In this document: piece by piece, positions 28,421 to 36,930 of the stretch
How the letters are laid out: each line of letters opens with the position of its first letter
Position numbering within the stretch: position 1 is the first letter of the stretch
NCBI GenBank assembly: GCA_023460975.1
Contig: JAEWOG010000053.1
Span: 8,429-72,428, forward strand
Source of the DNA: Actinomycetes bacterium
GTDB taxonomy: Bacteria > Actinomycetota > Actinomycetes > Propionibacteriales > Nocardioidaceae
Reading direction: 5' to 3'
DNA length: 64,000 nucleotides
Notes under the pieces: model-generated
The model's input: only the letters and a program-made list of their open reading frames with translations
Databases searched by the model: none
What the model was told of the DNA's origin: nothing
Position numbers and translations under genes: made by a program

Positions 28421-29235
28421 TTGCCTGCTCCCCCGCTCGCTTCGTCCGCGCGCCCGAAACGCGCAGAATCCTCAAGGTGGCTCGACGCCAATCCCACCAC
28501 ATCCACCACCAGCGCGGTGGCGTTGTCGCGTCCTCCGGCCGCCACGGCCGCGGCCACCAGCGCGGTCGCCGCGGACTCGGCGGTGGCGCAGGTCAGCAAC
28601 AGCCGGTGGATCTCGCTGTCGGTGATCATGCCTGAGACCCCATCACTGCACAGGAGCAGGCGCGGCGCTCGGGACAGCGGCACAACGAAGTAGTCGGGCA
28701 CGGCCCCCGACCTCGAGCCCAGCGCCCGGGTGATGACGTGCCGTTCAGGATGGTGCTCAGCGTCCTGCGCTGAGATCGCGCCCGCGTCGACGAGCTCCTG
28801 GACCACCGAGTGGTCGCGGGTGAGCTGCGTGAGCTGGCCCTCGCTGAGGGCGTACGCGCGCGAGTCCCCGAGGTTGGCGACCAGCCAGTGGGGTGCCGCG
28901 TCCAGTTCGACGAGGAGGGCAGCCACCAGCGTGGTGCCCGCGTGCCAGGTGGGGTTGGCCACGCGCTGGGCGTCGGCGTACGCGAGCAGCCGGGCCTGGG
29001 CGCGGGTCACGGCGTCCGCCACGTGGTCCTCGCCCCGCTGGGGGTCGTACCCCCGCTCGGCCAGCGCCGCGAACTCCTCCGCGGCGATCTGGCTCGCGAC
29101 GTCTCCGCCCGAGTGTCCGCCCATCCCGTCGGCCACCAGGAAGACCGGCGCAACGGCCAGGAAGGCGTCCTCGTTGACGGTGCGCACCAGGCCGACGTCG
29201 GTGACAGCCCCGTGACGCAGCTCGACCGCCTTCAT
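28417..29235 (-). CDS. PP2C-family Ser/Thr protein phosphatase
   Basis: A 272-aa soluble PPM phosphatase. Metal-binding motifs are visible: RTVNEDAF, VADGMGGHSGGD, CSDGVSGMITD and GGRDNATALVVD. It would remove phosphate from Ser/Thr on protein targets. The ATG at 29235 follows GAGGAGG; the much longer open frame upstream is the antisense of the neighbouring gene. There is no membrane segment, unlike mycobacterial PstP. It heads an operon with two FHA proteins. Confidence 0.92.
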   Translation of the reverse strand: MKAVELRHGAVTDVGLVRTVNEDAFLAVAPVFLVADGMGGHSGGDVASQIAAEEFAALAERGYDPQRGEDHVADAVTRAQARLLAYADAQRVANPTWHAGTTLVAALLVELDAAPHWLVANLGDSRAYALSEGQLTQLTRDHSVVQELVDAGAISAQDAEHHPERHVITRALGSRSGAVPDYFVVPLSRAPRLLLCSDGVSGMITDSEIHRLLLTCATAESAATALVAAAVAAGGRDNATALVVDVVGLASSHLEDSARFGRADEASGGAGK

Positions 29236-29285
29236 CGGACCTCCTCGGCTCGCCGGAACCCCGAACTGCTCGAAGACCCGGCGAG

Positions 29286-29291
29286 TAGCGT
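29286..29291 (+). promoter_or_regulatory. -10 box (TAGCGT) of the helicase-associated gene
   Basis: TAGCGT ends 7 nt before the ATG at 29299. The spacer AGGAGGG also looks like a ribosome-binding site, so either start mode is possible. Confidence 0.5.
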
Positions 29292-29298
29292 AGGAGGG

Positions 29299-31569
29299 AT
29301 GGGCACGACAGAACAGATGCCGCCTGCGCGCAGCCTCGCTGAGGAGTTGCGCCGCTGGGACGACGCGCGCCTCGGCGCGCTCCTGCGCGATCGTCCTGAC
29401 CTGACCACTCCTGCTCCCCACGACTCCACGCAGCTCGCGTCCCGCGCGGCCACTCGCTCGTCCCTGCAACGCGCTCTCGACGGACTGAACCGGTTCGAGC
29501 TGTCCACCCTTGATGCCCTGTGTGTGCTCGGGCAAACCACCCCGGGCGAACTGCGCGACTCCCTGCACGCCGAGGCCGACGCCGTCGACGCGGCCCTGAC
29601 CCGGCTGCTCGACCTCGCGCTGGCCTGGCCCGCCCCCGGCGGCCTGCGAGCGCTCACGGGCGTGGCGGACGCCTTGCGCGGCGGCCCCGACGAGGGCGTC
29701 AGCGGGTTGTGGCCGCGGACCTCCCAGCCACCGTCGCCCGCCGACGTCGAGGTGCACCTCGCCGCGCTGACACCCCCGGCCCGCGCCATGATCGACCACG
29801 TGGCCGCGCACGGCGGTCAGGCCACCACGGGCAACGCGCGTCGTACGGTCTCCGCCGACGACGCGCGTTCCCCGGCCGAGGAACTCATCGCCCGCCGCCT
29901 GCTCGTGCCGCGCGAGGACGGGACGCTGGTCCTGCCGGGCGAGGTCGGCCTGCGGCTGCGGGACGGCAGGACGACGCTGGACGCCGTCGACGTGCCGCCG
30001 AGCCTGGCGAGCGCACCCCGCGACCCAGCGCTGGTGGAACGCACCGCAGGTGGTGCGGCGTTCGAGTTCGTCCGTCGCACCGAGCTCCTGCTGGACCAGT
30101 GGGGCGCGCACCCTCCGGGCGTCCTGCGCAACGGGGGCCTCGCCGTACGCGACCTGCGCTCGCTGGCACGCGAGATGCACCTGCCCGAATCCGGCGCCGC
30201 GCTGCTCGTCGAGGTGGCCGCGACCGCGGGCCTGCTCGCCGAGGGCGTGGACGCTCAGGGGGACGCCGTCTGGCTGCCCACCGAGGAGTTCGACGCGTGG
30301 GTGGAGCGCCCAGCGGCCCAGCGCTGGGTGGAGTTGGCGCGGGCCTGGTGGGACAGCCCCCGCGTCGCGTCCCTGGCTGGGACCCCCGACCCGGCCGGAC
30401 GGGCGTGGAACGCCCTCTCGCCCGAGCTGTCCAGCGCCTTCGCGGCCGAGGCCCGGCGTACGGCGCTGGGCTGCCTGGCCGCCCTCGCGCCCGGGGAGGT
30501 GCTGGCGAGCGGAACGGGGCTGCCCTCCCTCGTCGCGCTGGCCCGGTGGACGCGCCCCCGACGTCCGACCGCCTTCGGGGACCTGGTCGCCGCGGGGGTG
30601 AGCGAGGCCGCCGCGCTCGGCCTCATCGGGGCGGGCGGGCTGACCGACGCGGGGCGCGCGCTGCTCGCCGACGACGCTGCCGGCGCCCTGGCTGCCGTCG
30701 CGGACCACCTGCCGCAGCCCGTCGACCACCTCCTGCTCCAGGCGGACCTCACGGCCGTGGCACCCGGCCCCCTCGAACTCACCCTCGCCCGCTCGCTGCA
30801 CCTGCTCGCCGACGTCGAGTCGCGAGGAGGGGCGACCGTCTACCGGTTCACCCCCGCCTCGGTCCGGCGCGCCTACGACGCCGGCTGGTCGGCCGGGGAG
30901 GTCCACGCCTTCCTGGCCGACGTGGCCGCCACTGCCGTCCCGCAACCTCTCAGCTATCTCGTCGACGACGTCTCACGGACGTTCGGGACCGTACGGGTCG
31001 GCCACGCTGGCGCGTTCCTGCGTTCCGACGACGAGACGGCGCTCAAGGCGCTGGTCACGGACCCGGCCGCCGCATCGCTCGGCCTGCGACTGCTCGCCCC
31101 CACCGTGGCGATCAGCGCCGTCCCGCTCGACGTGCTGCTCCCCCGCCTGCGCGAACTCGGCAGCGCGCCGGTCGTGGAGGCGCCGGACGGGACCGTACGG
31201 GTGGCGCGCCCCGACCTGCTGCGGGCCCGGCGTCCGCGCCGACGTACGCCCCCTGCCGAACGGGCCCGCCAGGAGGCCGGCGTCGCGGCGACCGTGACTG
31301 CCGTACGCGCTGGTGATAGGGCGCTGGCCCAGTCCCCGGCCCGCGGCAAGGCCACCACGCCGGCGGGGGCTCTCGCCGTCCTGCGCGAGGCCATCGAGAC
31401 CGGCGCGAGTGTGGCGATCGGCTACCTCGACGCCCGCGGTGTCTCCGGCGAGCTCGTGGTCGATCCGGTGCGGCTCGACGGGGGCCGGCTGACCGCGTAC
31501 GACCACCAGGCCCAGGACCGGCGCGAGTTCGCGGTGCACCGCATCAGCACCGTCAGGCTCCGCACGTAG
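29299..31569 (+). CDS. Helicase-associated (XPB/Ssl2-like) domain protein
   Basis: A 756-aa protein of the actinobacterial helicase-associated family. I see no Walker motifs. The C-terminal 60 residues (VAIGYLDARGVSGELVVDP onwards) resemble a WYL-like beta domain. It is the first of three consecutive plus-strand genes ending with XPB helicase, and the pair recurs in actinobacteria. It may be a helicase partner or a nucleic-acid binding protein; its activity is not established here. The upstream open frame is antisense to the PP2C gene. Confidence 0.8.
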   Translation: MGTTEQMPPARSLAEELRRWDDARLGALLRDRPDLTTPAPHDSTQLASRAATRSSLQRALDGLNRFELSTLDALCVLGQTTPGELRDSLHAEADAVDAALTRLLDLALAWPAPGGLRALTGVADALRGGPDEGVSGLWPRTSQPPSPADVEVHLAALTPPARAMIDHVAAHGGQATTGNARRTVSADDARSPAEELIARRLLVPREDGTLVLPGEVGLRLRDGRTTLDAVDVPPSLASAPRDPALVERTAGGAAFEFVRRTELLLDQWGAHPPGVLRNGGLAVRDLRSLAREMHLPESGAALLVEVAATAGLLAEGVDAQGDAVWLPTEEFDAWVERPAAQRWVELARAWWDSPRVASLAGTPDPAGRAWNALSPELSSAFAAEARRTALGCLAALAPGEVLASGTGLPSLVALARWTRPRRPTAFGDLVAAGVSEAAALGLIGAGGLTDAGRALLADDAAGALAAVADHLPQPVDHLLLQADLTAVAPGPLELTLARSLHLLADVESRGGATVYRFTPASVRRAYDAGWSAGEVHAFLADVAATAVPQPLSYLVDDVSRTFGTVRVGHAGAFLRSDDETALKALVTDPAAASLGLRLLAPTVAISAVPLDVLLPRLRELGSAPVVEAPDGTVRVARPDLLRARRPRRRTPPAERARQEAGVAATVTAVRAGDRALAQSPARGKATTPAGALAVLREAIETGASVAIGYLDARGVSGELVVDPVRLDGGRLTAYDHQAQDRREFAVHRISTVRLRT

Positions 31570-31572
31570 GCT
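31567..31572 (+). promoter_or_regulatory. -10 box (TAGGCT) overlapping a stop codon
   Basis: TAGGCT starts with the TAG stop of the helicase-associated gene and ends 6 nt before the ATG at 31579. Confidence 0.55.
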
Positions 31573-31578
31573 TGCACG

Positions 31579-32115
31579 ATGCACTTCATGCGGTACGCCG
31601 ACTCCGGCGCCGCGCTGGTCAACGCGGATCTCACCGACACCGACGCCCTGCTCGCGCACATCAGCGAGCGGACGTGGCTCCACCCGTCCGTGACCGAGCG
31701 CGACGCGCCCACCCTGCGCACGTTCGCGCGGACCCTGCGCGGCGCCTTCGACGCCGCCGCGGCCGGTGACACGGCGCGGGAGATCGAGGTCATCAACACC
31801 CTGCTGGCCAAGCACCGCGTGACTCCGATGATCAGCGACCACAGCGGCGACGGCCTCCACCTGCACATCGCCAACCGCTCCGCGAGCGTCGCCGACCTCG
31901 TGATGGGCGAGGTGCTGCTCGGGCTGGCCACCGTCGTCGTGGACCTCGGCCCGGACCGGCTGGGCGTGTGCGCCGATGCGAAGTGCGACCGCGTGTTCGT
32001 CGACTCCTCGGGCAACCACTCGCGGCGCTACTGCTCCGAGCGGTGCGCCACCCGGGCGAACGTCGCAGCCCACCGGGCGCGCAAGAAGGCGGAGGCGGCT
32101 GGGGCCGCGACGTAG
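31579..32115 (+). CDS. CGNR zinc-finger / ABATE-domain protein
   Basis: A 178-aa protein. The N-terminal half fits the ABATE (stress-response, DUF1470) domain and the C-terminal zinc finger has CADAKCDRVFVD and CSERCATRANVAAHRAR, a CGNR-type pattern where CATR replaces CGNR. Members are thought to be DNA-binding regulators. It sits between the helicase-associated gene and XPB, with its own leaderless signal, and ends in a TAG that is also part of the next -10. Confidence 0.85.
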   Translation: MHFMRYADSGAALVNADLTDTDALLAHISERTWLHPSVTERDAPTLRTFARTLRGAFDAAAAGDTAREIEVINTLLAKHRVTPMISDHSGDGLHLHIANRSASVADLVMGEVLLGLATVVVDLGPDRLGVCADAKCDRVFVDSSGNHSRRYCSERCATRANVAAHRARKKAEAAGAAT

Positions 32116-32118
32116 GCT
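32113..32118 (+). promoter_or_regulatory. -10 box (TAGGCT) overlapping a stop codon
   Basis: TAGGCT starts with the TAG stop of the CGNR gene and ends 8 nt before the GTG at 32127, repeating the layout at 31567. Confidence 0.5.
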
Positions 32119-32126
32119 AACGGGTC

Positions 32127-33764
32127 GTGAACGACGGCCCCCTGATCGTCCAGTCGGACAAGACGCTTCTGCTGGAGGTGGATCACCCCAGCGCGGCCGA
32201 GTGCCGCAAGGCGATCGCTCCCTTCGCCGAGCTGGAGCGCTCCCCCGAACACATCCACACCTACCGCCTGACCCCCTTGGGACTGTGGAACGCGCGCGCT
32301 GCCGGGCACGACGCCGAGCAGGTCGTCGACGCGCTCCTGACGTGGTCGCGCTACGCGGTGCCGCACGCGCTGCTCGTCGACGTCGCGGAGACGATGGGGC
32401 GCTACGGCCGCCTTCGCCTCGACAAGCACCCCAGCCACGGTCTCGTCCTCACCTCGACCGACCGCGCGGTGCTCGAGGAGGTGCTGCGCGCGAAGAAGGT
32501 CGCCGGAATGATCGGCGCCCGCATCGACGAGGACACCGTCGCCGTCCACCCGAGCGAGCGCGGCAACCTCAAGCAGGCCCTGCTCAAACTGGGCTGGCCG
32601 GCCGAGGACTTCGCCGGGTACGTCGACGGTGAGGCCCACGCGATCGACCTGGTCGAGGACGGCTGGGAACTGCGGCCGTACCAACGCGAGGCCGCGGAGT
32701 CCTTCTGGCACGGTGGCTCGGGAGTGGTCGTACTGCCCTGCGGGGCGGGCAAGACGATCGTGGGTGCAGCCTCCATGGCGCAGGCCGGCGCGACGACCCT
32801 CATCCTGGTGACCAACACGGTGTCCGCGCGCCAGTGGAAGGACGAACTGGTCCGCCGGACCTCCCTGACGCCGGACGAGATCGGTGAGTACTCGGGGGCA
32901 CTCAAGGAGATCCGCCCGGTCACGATCGCGACCTACCAAGTGCTCACGACCCGTCGCAAGGGCGTCTACCCCCACCTCGAGCTCCTCGACGCGCGGGACT
33001 GGGGCCTCATCGTCTATGACGAGGTCCACCTGCTACCGGCCCCGATCTTCCGTATGACCGCGGACCTCCAGGCGCGTCGCCGCCTCGGCCTCACCGCCAC
33101 CCTGGTCCGCGAGGACGGCCGGGAGGGCGAAGTCTTCTCCCTCATCGGCCCCAAGCGCTACGACGCACCCTGGAAGGACATCGAAGCCCAGGGCTGGATC
33201 GCCCCCGCCGAGTGCATCGAGGTCAGGGTCACCCTCCCGGAGTCGGAACGGATCACGTACGCGACCGCGGAGCCCGAGGAGCGCTATCGCCTCGCCGCGT
33301 GCACCCACCACAAGGTCGACGTGGTCAAGCGCATCGTCGACGCCCACCCCGACCAGCCGACCCTGGTCATCGGGCAGTACATCGACCAGCTCGACGAGGT
33401 CGCGCAGATGCTCGACGCCCCCGTGATCAAGGGCGAGACCCCCGTCAAGGAGCGGCAGCGCCTCTTCGACGCCTTCCGCGCGGGAGAGGTCGACCTGCTG
33501 GTGGTGAGCAAGGTCGCGAACTTCTCCATCGACCTCCCCTCAGCCGAGGTGGCGATCCAGATCAGCGGGTCCTTCGGGTCGCGCCAGGAGGAGGCCCAGC
33601 GCCTGGGACGGCTCCTGCGACCCAAGGGCGGTGGCCGCAGCGCCCACTTCTACACCGTGGTCTCCCGCGACACCGTGGACGCCGAGTTCGCGCAGAACCG
33701 GCAGCGCTTCCTCGCCGAGCAGGGGTACGCCTACACCATCACCGACGCCGACCAGCTGCCCTGA
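32127..33764 (+). CDS. XPB-like DNA repair helicase
   Basis: A 545-aa SF2 helicase. After an N-terminal damage-recognition-like domain come Walker A PCGAGKTIVG, the Walker B DEVH box, LTATLVREDGR with the XPB RED motif, and motif VI RQEEAQRLGRLLRP. It would unwind DNA 3'-5' in ATP-dependent repair, as described for archaeal and mycobacterial XPB. It starts at GTG in a leaderless layout and follows the CGNR gene by 11 nt. Confidence 0.93.
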   Translation: MNDGPLIVQSDKTLLLEVDHPSAAECRKAIAPFAELERSPEHIHTYRLTPLGLWNARAAGHDAEQVVDALLTWSRYAVPHALLVDVAETMGRYGRLRLDKHPSHGLVLTSTDRAVLEEVLRAKKVAGMIGARIDEDTVAVHPSERGNLKQALLKLGWPAEDFAGYVDGEAHAIDLVEDGWELRPYQREAAESFWHGGSGVVVLPCGAGKTIVGAASMAQAGATTLILVTNTVSARQWKDELVRRTSLTPDEIGEYSGALKEIRPVTIATYQVLTTRRKGVYPHLELLDARDWGLIVYDEVHLLPAPIFRMTADLQARRRLGLTATLVREDGREGEVFSLIGPKRYDAPWKDIEAQGWIAPAECIEVRVTLPESERITYATAEPEERYRLAACTHHKVDVVKRIVDAHPDQPTLVIGQYIDQLDEVAQMLDAPVIKGETPVKERQRLFDAFRAGEVDLLVVSKVANFSIDLPSAEVAIQISGSFGSRQEEAQRLGRLLRPKGGGRSAHFYTVVSRDTVDAEFAQNRQRFLAEQGYAYTITDADQLP

Positions 33765-33818
33765 GCCCTGCCCTCTCCCTGCCCCTCTCCCCTGGTTTCC
33801 CGGGGGCCTCTGCTTGCT

Positions 33819-33884
33819 CAGGTTCCCCCGCATCTGCGGGGGAACCTGAACTTCTGGGGGTGTGCACACCCCCAGAAGTTCAGG
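33819..33884. terminator. Two overlapping perfect hairpins after XPB
   Basis: Hairpin 1 pairs 33819-33832 with 33835-33848 (14 bp, tiny loop). Hairpin 2 is a perfect 40-bp palindrome at 33845-33884 with central TGCA. They share CCTG at 33845-33848, so only one can form fully at a time. They lie between XPB and the next plus-strand gene and probably end XPB transcription. Confidence 0.75.
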
Positions 33885-33933
33885 ACACGCCCACGAGGTC
33901 TCCTGCCCACCTCCCCCGGCCGTACGTCATCGC

Positions 33934-33939
33934 TAGGCT
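33934..33939 (+). promoter_or_regulatory. -10 box (TAGGCT) of leaderless MpaB-type gene
   Basis: TAGGCT ends 7 nt before the GTG at 33947; there is no ribosome-binding site. Confidence 0.6.
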
Positions 33940-33946
33940 CGATCCC

Positions 33947-34861
33947 GTGGCTTCCATGCACGGAGTGGTCTCCGAGGTACGCGACCGGATCGGCGCCGAA
34001 CTGTTCGCCAAGGTGGCGGGCCCCGATGGGCAGAAGCGTCGCGAGCACGTCCACGGGTCAGCCGGCCCGCGCTGGTTCGATCCCAGCGACCCGATCGGCC
34101 GGGTGCACGGCGACTCATCGATGTTCATCGGCGGGCTCGTCGCCCTGCTCTACCAGTCCCTGCACCCCGCCGCGATGCAGGGCGTGGCCGACCACTCCGG
34201 CTACCGCGGCGACATGTGGGGGCGCCTGGCGCGAACGGCCAACTACATCGCCATCACGACCTTCGGCACCGAGAAGCACGCGCTCGGGGCGATCGACGCC
34301 GTCAAACGAGCCCACGCGAGCGTCGTCGGCACCCTGCCCGACGGCACCTCGTACGCGGCCGCTGACCCGCACCTGCTCGCCTGGGTGCACGCGGCGGAGA
34401 TCCACAGCTTCCTGGCCGCGCACGACGCGTACGGGCAGCGTCGCCTGGTGGGCGCTGAACGCGACACGTATGTCGCTCAAGCCGGCATCCCTGCCTCGCA
34501 CCTGGGAGTGCTCGACCCGCCGCAGACCGAGGCGGACCTCATTGCCGTGCTCGAGGACTACCGCAGCGAGCTGCGCGGCACCGAGGTGGCTCGCGAGGCG
34601 TTCCGGTTCCTGATCCGCCACCCCGACCTGGCCATCCCCGCACGCCCCGCGTACTGGTCGCTGACGGCCGCGGCGATCGACCTGCTGCCCACGTGGGCCC
34701 GCGATGAGCTCGGCTTCCGTACGCTGCCGCCGCCGGCACGCGCCAGCGTCCGCGCCGCAGGACGGACCACGACGGCGACGATCCGATGGGCCATGGCGCC
34801 CGGGCACGCCCACGCACGCGAACTGCAGCGCGAGGCGGCCGAGCGGACGCGAACGGACTAG
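33947..34861 (+). CDS. MpaB/Lcp-type oxygenase (DUF2236)
   Basis: A 304-aa protein of the rubber-oxygenase (Lcp)/MpaB family, which binds haem and cleaves or oxidises organic substrates. Conserved stretches are GDSSMFIGG, LHPAAMQGV and WVHAAEIHSFL, where the histidines are likely haem or active-site ligands. GTG at 33947 fits the leaderless -10; ATG at 33956 is an alternative. Its stop codon interlocks with that of the convergent GntR gene in a single CTAG. The substrate is unknown. Confidence 0.88.
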   Translation: MASMHGVVSEVRDRIGAELFAKVAGPDGQKRREHVHGSAGPRWFDPSDPIGRVHGDSSMFIGGLVALLYQSLHPAAMQGVADHSGYRGDMWGRLARTANYIAITTFGTEKHALGAIDAVKRAHASVVGTLPDGTSYAAADPHLLAWVHAAEIHSFLAAHDAYGQRRLVGAERDTYVAQAGIPASHLGVLDPPQTEADLIAVLEDYRSELRGTEVAREAFRFLIRHPDLAIPARPAYWSLTAAAIDLLPTWARDELGFRTLPPPARASVRAAGRTTTATIRWAMAPGHAHARELQREAAERTRTD

Positions 34862-35598
34862 TGCGTGTCGGGACCGAACTGGTGGTACACCGTGAACCGG
34901 TCGGCCCGGTAGACGCTGCGCGAGACCTCCACGATCTTGCCGAGCGCCAGCGCCCGGCGCGAGTGCCTCAGCACAGGCGCGCCAGCCCACAGCTCCAACA
35001 GCTCGGCCTCCTCCTCGCTCGCACCATCGGCGGAGATGGAGTCCTCTGCCCAGGTCGGCCGCAGGCCACGGTCCTCCAGCTCTGCGTAGAGGCTGGTGGG
35101 CATCCCGCCCTGAAGGAACCCGGGCAGGATCAACTCGTTGAGGAAGGCGTCCTCGATGCACACCAGTTGCTGGTCCGCGCGACGCAGCCGCTTCCAGTGG
35201 ACGACGGGGTCCCCGGGAGAGATGTCCAAGGCCCGCGCGACGCCGGGGCCAGCCTGCTCGAGGCGTGCGAGCAGCGTCAGAGACTCGGGAAGGAATCCGC
35301 GACGACGCATCTCCTCGCTGAAGGACATCAGCGAGCCCGTGCGCTGCTTGGGACGCGCCACGAACGTGCCACGTCCGGGCATTCGCTCAAGCAGGCCCTC
35401 AGCCACCAGCGCATCGAGCGCCTGACGCACCGTCATCCTCGCCACGCCGAAGTGCGCCACGAGCTCACGCTCTGATGGCGCGGCCGCGCCGGGCGCGGCA
35501 TCGGCGATGAGCGCGCGGACGTGCTCACGCACTTGGACGTGCTTCAACTCGCGTTGGCGCGGCACCAGCAACTCGGCCGTCTCGACAGGACTCTCCAC
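34858..35598 (-). CDS. GntR/HutC family regulator with UTRA domain
   Basis: A 246-aa regulator. The N-terminal winged helix (SERELVAHFGVARMTVRQAL, about residues 42-61) is followed by a UTRA effector-binding domain of about 150 residues. The GTG start at 35598 has a weak upstream -10. It is divergent from alkB, and its stop overlaps that of the oxygenase. Sugar or amine effectors are common for the family; none can be assigned. Confidence 0.9.
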   Translation of the reverse strand: MESPVETAELLVPRQRELKHVQVREHVRALIADAAPGAAAPSERELVAHFGVARMTVRQALDALVAEGLLERMPGRGTFVARPKQRTGSLMSFSEEMRRRGFLPESLTLLARLEQAGPGVARALDISPGDPVVHWKRLRRADQQLVCIEDAFLNELILPGFLQGGMPTSLYAELEDRGLRPTWAEDSISADGASEEEAELLELWAGAPVLRHSRRALALGKIVEVSRSVYRADRFTVYHQFGPDTH

Positions 35599-35694
35599 GT
35601 GAGGCAGTTTTGTCGCTCGCGCGCCTCGATGGGAGGAAATTGACGATCCCTATGGCAAAGCCACACCGTTCGTGCCGGGTTTCCACGGTTCTGG

Positions 35695-35710
35695 TCGAAC
35701 AATTGTTCGA
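35695..35710. promoter_or_regulatory. Perfect actinobacterial SOS box (LexA site)
   Basis: TCGAACAATTGTTCGA matches the actinobacterial LexA consensus TCGAAC-N4-GTTCGA exactly and extends to an 18-bp palindrome (35694-35711). It lies 8 nt before the -10 box of alkB, where it would block RNA polymerase. The divergent GntR gene may share it. Confidence 0.9.
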
Positions 35711-35718
35711 CATGCGAG

Positions 35719-35724
35719 TACGCT
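35719..35724 (+). promoter_or_regulatory. -10 box (TACGCT) of leaderless alkB
   Basis: TACGCT ends 6 nt before the ATG at 35731. Confidence 0.6.
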
Positions 35725-35730
35725 TGCCGC

Positions 35731-36336
35731 ATGGAGTTCCAGGGCACTCTCTTCGCCTCAGGCGGGCTGACGGCAGAGGCGATCGAGCGGACCCCTCTCA
35801 CACAGGGCGCCTGGCTGGACGTCGCTCGCGACTGGCTCCCGGACGCCGACGACGTCTTCGACGTCCTGCGTGACGACGTTCCCTGGCGTGCCGAGTCCCG
35901 GCAGATGTACGACCAGGTCGTCGCCGTGCCGCGCCTGATGCACACGTACGGGGTCGGCGAGGCCCTGCCCCACCCGGCCTTGACGCAGGCCAAGCGACGC
36001 CTCGACGACCACTACGCCAACGAGCTGCGCGAGCCGTTCGTCACCGCTGGATGCTGCTACTACCGCGATGGGCAGGACTCGGTCGCGTGGCACGGCGACA
36101 CGATCGGGCGCGGCCGCACGGCTGACACGATGATCGCCATCGTGTCCGTCGGCGATCCGCGGCGTCTGTGCCTGCGCCCTCGGGGCGGGGGCGCCTCGGA
36201 GACGGTGACGATGGGCCACGGCGACCTCGTTGTGATGGGCGGGTCCTGCCAACGCACCTGGGAGCACTGCGTGCCCAAGGTCGCCGCCGCGGGCCCACGG
36301 ATCTCCGTGCAGTTCCGCCCGCTCAACGTGTGGTGA
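35731..36336 (+). CDS. alkB: AlkB-type 2-oxoglutarate/Fe(II) dioxygenase
   Basis: A 201-aa oxidative demethylase. The iron ligands are H121 and D123 in WHGDTIG and H179 in TWEHCVPK; R190 and R196 in the PRISVQFR region match the arginines binding 2-oxoglutarate and substrate. It reverses methyl lesions on DNA or RNA by hydroxylation. A perfect SOS box directly upstream predicts LexA control, unlike the Ada control of E. coli alkB. Confidence 0.92.
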   Translation: MEFQGTLFASGGLTAEAIERTPLTQGAWLDVARDWLPDADDVFDVLRDDVPWRAESRQMYDQVVAVPRLMHTYGVGEALPHPALTQAKRRLDDHYANELREPFVTAGCCYYRDGQDSVAWHGDTIGRGRTADTMIAIVSVGDPRRLCLRPRGGGASETVTMGHGDLVVMGGSCQRTWEHCVPKVAAAGPRISVQFRPLNVW

Positions 36337-36370
36337 GGGCCAGCCTCAAGACCTCACCCGGCCGTGGCCC

Positions 36371-36835
36371 TCATCCGCCGAAAGCCTCGGCGTACATCTC
36401 GCTCAGCTCGGGAGTCTTCTCACCGCTCAGGCCACACACGGACACTGCGCCGTCCGAGGCGGAGACCAAGTAGTCCTTGCCCTCCTCGAAGTGCACCACC
36501 GGCACCAGGCCACTCAGGTCCGTCTCGGGCGCCTTGATCGTGACCTCATCGGGCTGATCGGCGCCGGCCATCCACTCCGAGACGACCAACGTCGTGTCCC
36601 CGGACTCGTCGATGCCCGACACGGTCGCCTCGAAGGCGCTCTCGACGCCGCCGAGCAATTCCGCGGACGGGGCCGCGCACTTCATGTCCGCGCCCGTGGC
36701 CGGCAGGCTCAGGACCACAGGATCGGCGTCCTTGGCGTCCTGGGAGTCCCCAGCATCCGAGCCGCACGCCGTGAGCAGCACTGTCACCACCGAGGCCGTC
36801 ACAGCCAGACCCACACGGTTCGATCGGGTGTTCAT
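36371..36835 (-). CDS. Putative secreted lipoprotein
   Basis: A 154-aa protein with a signal peptide and lipobox LTAC (lipidated C24). The mature part is acidic with two cysteines (in MKCAAP and VCGLSG) that could pair. The start at 36835 follows a strong GGAGGAGGAG site. I do not recognise the domain. It converges on alkB and lies downstream of groEL. Confidence 0.75.
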   Translation of the reverse strand: MNTRSNRVGLAVTASVVTVLLTACGSDAGDSQDAKDADPVVLSLPATGADMKCAAPSAELLGGVESAFEATVSGIDESGDTTLVVSEWMAGADQPDEVTIKAPETDLSGLVPVVHFEEGKDYLVSASDGAVSVCGLSGEKTPELSEMYAEAFGG

Positions 36836-36930
36836 CACGGTCTCCTCCTCCGTCGACGGCACCACCGTGCCACACCGGTGGGACGAGCGCACCGACGACG
36901 AGGTTCCACCCGCGCTACGAGACAGCAAAC

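Noticed and set aside
25503..28625. 1040-residue open frame on the plus strand
   Set aside because: It is antisense to the FHA genes and has a low-complexity composition with no recognisable domain.
29236..30945. Long N-terminal extension of the PP2C gene
   Set aside because: The extension is antisense to the helicase-associated gene; ATG at 29235 has a good ribosome-binding site and starts at the PP2C domain.
33821..33846. Type I-E-like CRISPR repeat
   Set aside because: It looks like a CRISPR repeat but is present once, as one arm set of a double hairpin after XPB.
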